Shown here piece by piece: positions 1-5,044 of a stretch of 5,468 nt of DNA (position 1 is the stretch's first letter; every line of letters starts with the position of its first letter). The translations under genes and the position numbers were made by a program. Origin of the DNA: Deltaproteobacteria bacterium (lineage in GTDB: Bacteria; Desulfobacterota; DSM-4660; Desulfatiglandales; HGW-15). The stretch covers positions 1 through 5,468 of the forward strand of contig JAFDIX010000240.1 of assembly GCA_019307805.1 (NCBI GenBank). Direction: 5' to 3'. The notes beneath the pieces were generated by a model. It worked only from the letters and a program-made list of their open reading frames with translations, did no database searches and was not told the origin of the DNA.

Positions 1-149
1 ATGACAAGATTCCCGCCCGCGTCAAACTCCTTCTCCATTCCTTTCGGTTTTTTCGGGGTGATGTCCATGATCTTCTCACCCTCGATCAGAATATGCACCG
101 GGTCGGCGAAATCGTCTATTCGTGCATTTGCAATGAGTTTTTTCGTCAC
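1..149 (-). CDS. Amidohydrolase (cytosine deaminase-like), N-terminal fragment, cut by the window edge
   Basis: Reverse-strand translation gives a 49-residue N-terminus beginning (M)TKKLIANARIDDF, then DPVHILIEGEKIMDI, then FDAGGNLV at the window edge. This is the usual opening beta-sandwich of metal-dependent amidohydrolases: a 'LI.NARI' strand, an 'ILIEG.KI..I.P' strand, and 'DAGG.LV' just before the 'PGFVD.H.H' metal motif, which would lie past the left edge. The style is closest to cytosine deaminase/CodA-like and related aminohydrolases; dihydropyrimidinase/hydantoinase is the main alternative. The GTG at 149 is preferred because GTGAG sits 7 nt upstream of it. An in-frame GTG at 161 would add four residues but has its purine-rich stretch almost touching the codon. 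The gene starts 17 bp after the carbamate kinase stop, so it is probably in the same operon. The metal ligands are not visible, so activity and substrate are inferred. The gene continues beyond position 1. Confidence 0.72.
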   Translation of the reverse strand, partial: MTKKLIANARIDDFADPVHILIEGEKIMDITPKKPKGMEKEFDAGGNLV

Positions 150-166
150 CTGCTTTCTCACTTCCC

Positions 167-1132
167 CTATATGCGGCCGATAAAGTGGGTGCCCACTCTG
201 CCCTCGATAGCACGGGGAAGGCTCTCCGGATCAGTGATTAGAGCCCGCTGCCCGCCAGCCTTCAAGAAACGAATAACCGCATCAACTTTTGGGCCCATAC
301 TACCTGGAGGAAAGTGCCCTTTCTCCCGCAAGGCCTCTATCTCCTCCAAGGTAACAGCTCCCAACGGTTCCTGGTCAGTCCTTCCAAAATTGACATAAAC
401 CCTGGGAACCGCTGTCAAAATGATCAGTAAGGAAGCGCCGATGTCTGTCGCCAGAACACTTGAAGTTAGGTCCTTATCGATGACGGCCTCAATGCCAATG
501 TAGCGTCCATCTTTTCCGCGCTTGATGGGAATCCCTCCTCCTCCGGCAGCGATCACAATATGACCGGTGCGGGCTGCGTCCTTGATCATCAACCGCTGTA
601 CCACTTTTTCCGGAACAGGCGACGGCACAAGGCGCCTCCAGCCCCTGCCCGAGTCCTCAGTCATCTCCCAACCCAGCTCTTTCCGGCGTTGTTCAGCCTC
701 TTCCTTGCTGAGGAACGGCCCGATGGGCTTAGTGGGATTGGAGAATGCCGGATCATTTTCATCCACCAACACCTGTGTCACCATGGTGACCACATAGCGC
801 CGAATGTTCCGTTTTCGCATTTGGTTAAGCAGGCTCTGCTGAAGGATGTAACCCAGGCTGCCCTCGGTCTCGGCCACAAGGACATCCATCGGCAGTGGTG
901 GAACTTCCTCCTGACTGAGCTCATTCTGGACCAGGAGATCTCCGACCTGGGGTCCGTTCCCGTGAGTGATGACAAGGTTGTACTCCTTCTCGACCAGGAT
1001 CATCAACAGTTCCGCAATATGGTCGGAGTTGATTACATGCTCCTCAATGGTCCCGCGCTCTCCCTCTTGAATAAATGCATGCCCCCCCATGGCAATAAGG
1101 GCAAGAGGGCGGTCGTTTTCCTTTTGCATCAT
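167..1132 (-). CDS. arcC: Carbamate kinase (catabolic, ATP-forming)
   Basis: This is a full-length 321-residue amino-acid kinase-fold protein, expected in the cytosol, close to the usual 310-320 residues of carbamate kinases. In catabolism the family converts carbamoyl phosphate plus ADP to ATP, ammonia and CO2. Visible family motifs are THGNGPQVG (56-64), ETEGSLGY (88-95), VTQVLVDENDPAF (118-130), NPTKPIGP (132-139, with K135), GRGWRRLVPSP (162-172), AAGGGGIP (195-202), GIEAVIDKD (213-221, with K220) and GSMGPKVD (277-284, with K282). The three lysines match the conserved catalytic and phosphate-binding lysines. One oddity is the N-terminal nucleotide/phosphate loop, which reads AMGGHA (14-19) where most family members have GGNA. 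The first ATG (1132) overlaps the upstream stop as ATGA; a second ATG follows at once (1129), and both are served by AGGGAG just upstream. The molybdenum-enzyme neighbours point to purine- or ureide-type catabolism rather than the arginine deiminase pathway, since no arcA or arcB is present in the window. Confidence 0.95.
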   Translation of the reverse strand: MMQKENDRPLALIAMGGHAFIQEGERGTIEEHVINSDHIAELLMILVEKEYNLVITHGNGPQVGDLLVQNELSQEEVPPLPMDVLVAETEGSLGYILQQSLLNQMRKRNIRRYVVTMVTQVLVDENDPAFSNPTKPIGPFLSKEEAEQRRKELGWEMTEDSGRGWRRLVPSPVPEKVVQRLMIKDAARTGHIVIAAGGGGIPIKRGKDGRYIGIEAVIDKDLTSSVLATDIGASLLIILTAVPRVYVNFGRTDQEPLGAVTLEEIEALREKGHFPPGSMGPKVDAVIRFLKAGGQRALITDPESLPRAIEGRVGTHFIGRI

Positions 1133-2121
1133 GGTTCTCCCTCTTCCTCTCTCTTTTTGATAAGCCGGTGAAGGGTTTCCGGATTTGCAGGCAGGTCGGT
1201 CACCCGCACGTCAAGGGCGTCTGCGATGGCATTCAATATGGCCGGGGCCGTGGGAATAAGGGCCGGCTCGCCCACCCCTTTAGCGCCGTAAGGGCCTTCC
1301 GGAGCGGCCTCTTCGATGATGTGGGTCTCTATGGAGGGTATATCCAGGCTCGTAGGGAGCATGTATTCCCCCAGGGAACGGGTCTTGACATGTCCTCCTT
1401 CCTCTTTAATCTCTTCTGTAAGGGCATAGCCCAGGCCCATGGCCACGCCGCCCTCTACCTGGGCTTCCACGTTGGTGGGGTTGATGGCCTTTCCCACATC
1501 ATGGGCCGCTATGATCCGCAATACCTGCACCTTCCCAGTCTCGGTATCCACTTCCACTTCCACCATGTGGGTGGCATAGGCGTAGGTTGAGAATGCTTCT
1601 CCCTGGCCGGTTTCAGGGTCCACATCCTGGGTCGTGTTGTTATGCCAGGCCGTCTCCACGATCTGCATCCCCCGGGCGTGACACTCCCGGGCCAGTTCTT
1701 GAAAGGAGATGGATTTTCCGGGCTGTTCGCTCCGGATTTCACTGTCCACAAATACCAGTTCCCCTTCCCCCAGGATATCACGGGCCAGGTCGGCCATGGT
1801 TTCTTTGATGGCCCTGGCCGCTTTCAAAATGGCATTCCCCATTACATAGGTGACCCGGCTGGCGGAACTGGGACCGGCATTGGGGGCATATAGGGTATCG
1901 GCACTGATCAACTGAACGGTATCATAGGAAATGCCCAACTCCTCGGCCACAATCTGGCAGGCAACGGTGTCCGAGCCTTGACCAAAATCCACCTCACCGG
2001 ATCGGACTATGACAGAGCCGTCCTCGCAGATTTCCAGGGTCGCGGATGCGATATCCTGACGGGAGAAACCGTACCCGATTCCGTATATCATGGCGCCCAC
2101 CCCAATGCCGCGCTTCTTCAT
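1129..2121 (-). CDS. Molybdopterin-binding hydroxylase, C-terminal-half subunit (NdhM-like)
   Basis: This 330-residue protein corresponds to the second half of a xanthine dehydrogenase/aldehyde oxidase-family molybdenum subunit. Visible motifs in order are KKRGIGVGAMIYGIG (2-16), the cofactor loop GEVDFGQGSDT (42-52), GPSSASRVTYVMGNA (83-97), HDVGKAINP (207-215), EGGVAMGLGYAL (223-234) and GPYGAKGVGE (276-285). E285 aligns with the catalytic base of this superfamily (bovine xanthine oxidase Glu1261). The family hydroxylates a ring carbon of an N-heterocycle with water-derived oxygen at a Mo-pterin centre. The start is well supported: GGAGGG lies 7 nt upstream, and the ATG overlaps the stop of the N-terminal-half gene as ATGA. 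With that partner the total is 760 residues, a normal length for the unsplit subunit. The 330-residue size matches the medium subunit of E. barkeri nicotinate dehydrogenase as I recall it. Family assignment is firm; the substrate is unknown. A recent frameshift is the alternative explanation for the split, but the good ribosome binding site argues against it. Confidence 0.92.
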   Translation of the reverse strand: MKKRGIGVGAMIYGIGYGFSRQDIASATLEICEDGSVIVRSGEVDFGQGSDTVACQIVAEELGISYDTVQLISADTLYAPNAGPSSASRVTYVMGNAILKAARAIKETMADLARDILGEGELVFVDSEIRSEQPGKSISFQELARECHARGMQIVETAWHNNTTQDVDPETGQGEAFSTYAYATHMVEVEVDTETGKVQVLRIIAAHDVGKAINPTNVEAQVEGGVAMGLGYALTEEIKEEGGHVKTRSLGEYMLPTSLDIPSIETHIIEEAAPEGPYGAKGVGEPALIPTAPAILNAIADALDVRVTDLPANPETLHRLIKKREEEGEP

Positions 2122-3410
2122 TCCCGGGCCCTCCAGAAATCTTGAAACGTCGAATCTTTCAGGGCTGCCTCTTTGACCTTTTTAAGTGTGGGCTTAATCC
2201 CCACGCTTTCCTTCAATACCTGCCCGGTCGCCGTTGAAAGCCCGATGTCCAGGGCGTTCATCAGCCTGAAATCAAGAGGGTTGAGACCCAGTCTCCTGGC
2301 CAGTTCATCCATTTGGGCCTCATGGGCGATGGCGGCCTGGGTGACACCGAAGCCCCGCATGGCACTGCCCATCACGTTGTTCGTATACACACAGTAGGAA
2401 TCCACCTGAACATTGGGGATGTAATAGGGGCCGGCCAGGAACAGACCGCACCGTCGGACCACAAAGGCGCCGAGACCGGCACAGGCTCCCGTATCCCCAT
2501 ACACCTTTCCCTCCATGGCCGTGAGCTTTCCATCTCTGTCTGCCCCCCACCGGGTCCACATCTCAATGGCGTGGCGTTTTGACTGGGAAAAAAAAGACTC
2601 TTCCCGGTCCAGCACCAGACGAACGGGCCGCCTGGTGGCCTGCACCAGGAGGCCGATGTGAATCTCCACGGTCACATCATCCTTGCCGCCAAAGGCGCCC
2701 CCGGTGGTGGCACGGACTACACGGATACGATTTTCACTCACGCCCAGGACTTTTGCCACCTGGCGGCGGTCCCTGTAGGGGCACTGGTTGGCGGACCAGA
2801 TCTCCAGGTTGCCGCTTTCGTCCAGCCTTCCGACCCCGGACTCGGTTTCCATATAGGCGTGGTCCACCACCTGGGTTCGATAGGTGTTCTCCACAACAGC
2901 CTCAGCATCCCGAAAGCCCTCCACAACATTCCCCTTGCGGATTTTGCTGTGAAGAAGGAGATTTCCTTCTTCGTGGATCTTGGGGGCCCCCTCGGCAAGG
3001 GCTTCATGGGGGTCTGTGAGGACCGGGAGTTCATGATAGGTCACACGAATGGCCTTTATCGCCTCCCGGGCTATCTCATCACTCTCTGCCGCGAGGACGG
3101 CCACAGGGTCGCCGATGTATCGGACCTTTTCTTCAGCCAGGGCGTACTGGTCCTGATAGTAAAGGCCGAAGCGATTGGTACCCGGGATATCTTCGGCAGT
3201 GAGCACACAGGCGACACCCTCCATGGCTTCAGCCCTGGAGGTGTCCAACCTTTTAATGAGGGCATGGGGAGTGGCGGCACGGAAGACCCGGCCAAAGAGC
3301 ATGTTGGGAAAGGAGATATCCTCTGAATAAACGGCCCTTCCAAGGACCTTGTCCAATGCGTCCACCTTGGGGACCGAATGTCCAACACACGTGAACTCCT
3401 CTTTCCCCAC
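2118..3410 (-). CDS. Molybdopterin-binding hydroxylase, N-terminal-half subunit (NdhL-like)
   Basis: This 430-residue protein corresponds to the first half of a xanthine dehydrogenase-family molybdenum subunit. Residues 14-140 form the 'hammerhead' domain (VDALDKVLGRAVYSEDI at 16-32; RYIGDPVAV at 97-105). They are followed by the first molybdopterin-binding region: HAYMETES (184-191), ANQCPYRDRRQVAKVLG (207-223), TTGGAFGGKDD (235-245), LDREESF (267-273) and SAMRGFGVTQ (349-358). R352 aligns with the substrate-binding Arg880 of bovine xanthine oxidase. D244 takes the place of Glu802, a conservative change at the substrate pocket. The GTG start at 3410 has AAGGGAG ending 8 nt upstream. The chain ends near residue 430, in the linker where single-chain homologues continue into the KKRGIG segment that opens the next gene. 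It must pair with that partner and with FAD and [2Fe-2S] subunits that are not in the window. It is the first gene of the leftward operon. Substrate is undetermined; purine- or nicotinate-type heterocycles are plausible. Confidence 0.92.
   Translation of the reverse strand: MGKEEFTCVGHSVPKVDALDKVLGRAVYSEDISFPNMLFGRVFRAATPHALIKRLDTSRAEAMEGVACVLTAEDIPGTNRFGLYYQDQYALAEEKVRYIGDPVAVLAAESDEIAREAIKAIRVTYHELPVLTDPHEALAEGAPKIHEEGNLLLHSKIRKGNVVEGFRDAEAVVENTYRTQVVDHAYMETESGVGRLDESGNLEIWSANQCPYRDRRQVAKVLGVSENRIRVVRATTGGAFGGKDDVTVEIHIGLLVQATRRPVRLVLDREESFFSQSKRHAIEMWTRWGADRDGKLTAMEGKVYGDTGACAGLGAFVVRRCGLFLAGPYYIPNVQVDSYCVYTNNVMGSAMRGFGVTQAAIAHEAQMDELARRLGLNPLDFRLMNALDIGLSTATGQVLKESVGIKPTLKKVKEAALKDSTFQDFWRARE
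2129..2134 (-). promoter_or_regulatory. Ribosome binding site inside the upstream gene, for the C-terminal-half subunit
   Basis: GGAGGG on the minus strand lies 7 nt before the ATG at 2121 and inside the last codons of the N-terminal-half gene. It supports independent or coupled initiation of the C-terminal-half subunit at the ATGA overlap. It is therefore the main sequence evidence that the two-gene layout is functional and not a chance frameshift. Confidence 0.75.
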
Positions 3411-3443
3411 GCGGTGATCTCCCTTTTTCTATTCTGGTTTAGT

Positions 3444-3471
3444 AGGATATTGTTTTTGAGATCATTCTCAA
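3444..3471 (-). promoter_or_regulatory. Candidate sigma-70 promoter for the molybdenum-hydroxylase operon
   Basis: On the minus strand, TTGAGA (3471-3466) and TATCCT (3449-3444) are separated by 16 bp. This would start transcription roughly 25-30 nt upstream of the GTG at 3410. The -35 matches 5 of 6 consensus bases and the -10 matches 4 of 6. The -35 lies within an inverted repeat, which would suit repression. A second candidate further upstream is TTGACT (3534-3529), 18 bp spacer, TATGAA (3510-3505). Neither is strong and the choice between them is open. Confidence 0.35.
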
Positions 3472-3486
3472 TGAGAACGTGATCTC
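3456..3486. promoter_or_regulatory. Nested inverted repeats, candidate operator
   Basis: TTGAGA (3456-3461), four bases, then TCTCAA (3466-3471) form a perfect 6+6 inverted repeat. A larger imperfect palindrome overlaps it: GAGATCA plus TTCTCA (3458-3470) pairs with TGAGAA, CG, TGATCTC (3472-3486), perfect except for the two extra bases CG on the right arm. The element lies 46-76 bp upstream of the GTG at 3410 and covers a candidate -35. It has the form of a transcription factor site. The regulator family cannot be named from the sequence. Confidence 0.45.
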
Positions 3487-3608
3487 TATATTTTCAAAAT
3501 TTAATTCATACCTTCAAAAAAGGATAGGAGTCAATGATATTTATCTTTTGAATTCGACCGCACAGGAGGCCTAAAATAAGTCCAGCCGATAATTTCCTTT
3601 AGTCATTT

Positions 3609-3634
3609 AGTGAAACTTATCAACTTGTTTCACT
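3609..3634. repeat. Perfect 8+8 inverted repeat, candidate regulator site
   Basis: AGTGAAAC (3609-3616) and GTTTCACT (3627-3634) are exact reverse complements with a 10-bp spacer. The element lies about 38 bp upstream of the transporter -35 box, a position typical of activator sites. It is followed 7 nt later by a T8 run (3642-3649), so a weak rightward terminator is an alternative, but no rightward gene lies upstream that would need one. Confidence 0.45.
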
Positions 3635-3671
3635 GCCTTCATTTTTTTTCAAAAAGTTCTCATATTTGGAT

Positions 3672-3700
3672 TTGACAAGCAGGCCCTATTCTCCTATATT
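3672..3700 (+). promoter_or_regulatory. Sigma-70 promoter of the transporter operon
   Basis: TTGACA (3672-3677, full -35 consensus) and TATATT (3695-3700, 5 of 6 of the -10 consensus) are separated by the optimal 17 bp. Transcription would begin near 3706-3708, giving a leader of about 65 nt before the ATG at 3772. This is the clearest promoter in the window. Confidence 0.75.
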
Positions 3701-3719
3701 CCATCAGGTCAAAAACGGG

Positions 3720-3732
3720 TGTTTATCAAACA
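3720..3732. repeat. Short palindrome in the transporter leader
   Basis: TGTTT, ATC, AAACA forms a perfect 5-3-5 inverted repeat about 13 bp downstream of the predicted transcription start. It could be an operator acting as a roadblock or a small RNA hairpin. Five-base arms in AT-rich DNA arise easily by chance. Confidence 0.25.
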
Positions 3733-3756
3733 TTTCTTAGTCATTTTTACAGTGAG

Positions 3757-3762
3757 AGGAGG
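3757..3762 (+). promoter_or_regulatory. Strong ribosome binding site for the substrate-binding protein
   Basis: A full AGGAGG lies 9 nt upstream of the ATG at 3772. This fixes the start and fits high expression, as is usual for periplasmic binding proteins. Confidence 0.85.
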
Positions 3763-3771
3763 AAGTCCGAA

Positions 3772-4929
3772 ATGAAAAATGGGATAATCGGAACTATTTG
3801 TCTAGTGGTGGGCGCTGCAATGCTGCTGGTGCCCAGTGTGACCTATTCGGCGGACACCGTTAAGATTGGTGTCAGCACGCCCCTGACCGGTCCAGTGGCC
3901 GCATCCGGCCATTATATCGCCTATGGCGCCAGGATAGCTGAGACCTTCCTGAATGAGAAGGGCGGGATCATGGGCAAGAAGGTGCAGGTCATCATCGAGG
4001 ACAACAAGAGCAATCCCAAGGAAGCAGTGTCCACTGCAGAGAAGCTGATTGTGCGTGACAAAGTCCCGGTCATGATGGGGGCCTGGAGCTCCACCTATAC
4101 TCTGGCTGTCATGCCGAAGTTGATGGAGTATGGCGTGCCCATGGTGGTGGAGACCTCTTCCTCAGGAAAGATTACGACCTCCGGCAACCCCTGGATCTTC
4201 CGGATCAGCCCGACCTCCGAAATGGAAGCCGTGTCCTTCGGGACAAAGGTCGATCAGTTCGGGATTAAGAAGGCGGATTTCCTGGTGGTCAACAACGACT
4301 GGGGTCGCGGCGCCGCCAAGGAATTCAGCAAAATGCTCAAGAGCAAGGGAATCAAGGTCGGGGTCATGGAGACCATGGACGCCGGCGCCCAGGACATGAG
4401 TGCACAACTGGCGAAGATCAAGGCATCGGGCGGCGACACCCTGTTTGTGACCACAAGCGTGGAGCAGCTCACCCTTCTGCTCAAGCAGGCCAAGGAACAG
4501 AGACTCACCAGCCGGATCATTACCACCGGTGGTTCTTCATCGCCCGACCAGCTCATCGAACAGGCCGGGGCCGCTGCTGACGGCAGCTATCACCTGTTGT
4601 TCTTCGCACCCTGGTTTCCCGAATCCGCGCCCAACCCCGAGGTGGCTAAGCGGTTCGTCGCCGAGTGGAAGAAGCGGGGGCACAAGTTTGCGGGTCTGAC
4701 CGAGGGGTTCCGCGGCTACGACGGCATCATGGTCATCGCGGCAGGCATCGAGGCCGCCAAGAGCACCAAATCCGATGATATCCGTAAGGCACTGTGGGGC
4801 GTGAAGGTTCATGGTGTCAATGGGGATATTGCCTTTATAAAGCAGGGTCCCAAAGGCAAGGAGAGTGCGCAAAACGTACCCAACGTCTATATCGTGACCA
4901 TTAAGAATGGGAAGGTTGCGCTTCCCTAG
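3772..4929 (+). CDS. ABC transporter periplasmic substrate-binding protein, LivJ/LivK-type (Peripla_BP_6)
   Basis: This 385-residue secreted binding protein is of normal family length. Residues 1-27 form a signal peptide: K2, a hydrophobic core IIGTICLVVGAAMLLV (5-20), and a probable cleavage near SYA-type residues 26-27 (TYSA, then DTVKIGV). There is no lipobox cysteine at the cleavage site, so the protein is expected to be soluble in the periplasm rather than a lipoprotein. The mature chain shows the type I two-lobe pattern: IGVSTPLTGPVA (32-43), ARIAETFLNEKGGIMGKKV (53-71), the EDNKSNP stretch (76-82), GAWSSTYTLAVMP (103-115), GVPMVVETSSS (121-131), NNDWGRGAAKEF (174-185) and FRGYDGIMVIAAGIEAA (313-329). 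The serine/threonine-rich loops at 106-110 and 128-136 are where family members contact ligand. The ligand need not be an amino acid; relatives bind amides, urea and aromatic acids. The LivH-type gene downstream and the divergent heterocycle-degradation operon suggest it captures that pathway's substrate or a related nitrogen compound, which is inference. Confidence 0.93.
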   Translation: MKNGIIGTICLVVGAAMLLVPSVTYSADTVKIGVSTPLTGPVAASGHYIAYGARIAETFLNEKGGIMGKKVQVIIEDNKSNPKEAVSTAEKLIVRDKVPVMMGAWSSTYTLAVMPKLMEYGVPMVVETSSSGKITTSGNPWIFRISPTSEMEAVSFGTKVDQFGIKKADFLVVNNDWGRGAAKEFSKMLKSKGIKVGVMETMDAGAQDMSAQLAKIKASGGDTLFVTTSVEQLTLLLKQAKEQRLTSRIITTGGSSSPDQLIEQAGAAADGSYHLLFFAPWFPESAPNPEVAKRFVAEWKKRGHKFAGLTEGFRGYDGIMVIAAGIEAAKSTKSDDIRKALWGVKVHGVNGDIAFIKQGPKGKESAQNVPNVYIVTIKNGKVALP

Positions 4930-4977
4930 CGCCCTGCCCGTAACCACGCAACTGATAATTTAAACAAATGTCCCTCT

Positions 4978-5030
4978 TGCCGGCAGCCGCGCGGGGCGAG
5001 GCTTGCTCTCTTGCGCGCGGCATGCCGGCA
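4978..5030 (+). repeat. GC-rich intercistronic hairpin between binding protein and permease genes
   Basis: The left arm TGCCGGCA plus GCCGCGCG (4978-4993) pairs with CGCGCGGC plus TGCCGGCA (5014-5030). This makes a 16-bp stem with one bulged A (5022) and a 20-nt loop. TGCCGGCA is itself palindromic, so it appears twice in the same orientation. The structure lies in the 115-bp gap after the binding-protein stop. A T7 run (5040-5046) follows only after 9 nt and overlaps the next gene's start region, so this is not a canonical terminator. It more likely stabilises the upstream mRNA or causes partial termination, giving more binding protein than permease. Confidence 0.7.
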
Positions 5031-5033
5031 GTC

Positions 5034-5038
5034 GGAGG
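5034..5038 (+). promoter_or_regulatory. Ribosome binding site deciding a TTG start for the permease
   Basis: GGAGG lies 6 nt upstream of TTG at 5045, and this TTG opens the LivH frame exactly where family N-termini begin. No ATG occurs in the frame until codon 27, inside a conserved membrane segment, so TTG is the best start. Confidence 0.7.
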
Positions 5039-5044
5039 ATTTTT

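Larger units (their letters stand above)
3411..3771. other. Divergent AT-rich control region (361 bp), no gene seen
   Basis: This stretch separates the leftward molybdenum-hydroxylase operon from the rightward transporter operon. It is clearly richer in A and T than the flanking genes and contains no open frame with a convincing start and ribosome binding site. It holds the promoter elements and inverted repeats listed separately. A T8 run at 3642-3649 and several A/T runs are present. No riboswitch or tRNA-like structure was recognised. Confidence 0.85.

Noticed and set aside
1..183. Plus-strand 60-codon open frame at the left edge.
   Set aside because: It is antisense to the amidohydrolase start, whose minus-strand translation matches the family N-terminus.
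560..1171. Long open frame on the plus strand opposite carbamate kinase.
   Set aside because: It lies wholly antisense to a well-supported gene, has low-complexity composition with no recognisable domain, and reflects codon bias of the true frame.
2118..2120. The TGA ending the N-terminal-half subunit as a selenocysteine codon, suggested by the selenium link of nicotinate dehydrogenase.
   Set aside because: Reading through the TGA meets another TGA after nine codons, and the continuing homology is in a different frame that has its own start and ribosome binding site. The selenium of that enzyme family is in the cofactor and not in selenocysteine.
2118..2121. Programmed ribosomal frameshift producing a 760-residue fusion.
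   Set aside because: No slippery heptamer is visible before the stop, and a good ribosome binding site plus ATGA overlap explains coupled re-initiation better. A low level of fusion cannot be excluded.
2658..3326. 222-codon open frame on the plus strand opposite the molybdenum subunit.
   Set aside because: It is the antisense shadow of the TTGGAFGGKDD-containing gene; no family motifs or credible ribosome binding site.
3456..3471. FNR box (TTGAT-N4-ATCAA) in the control region.
   Set aside because: The repeat is TTGAGA-N4-TCTCAA, with the wrong bases and spacing for FNR. It also does not match a Fur box well.
3609..3649. The 8+8 inverted repeat plus T8 run as an intrinsic terminator.
   Set aside because: The stem is AT-rich with a 10-nt loop, the T run starts 7 nt after the stem, and no rightward gene lies upstream. 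An operator is more likely.
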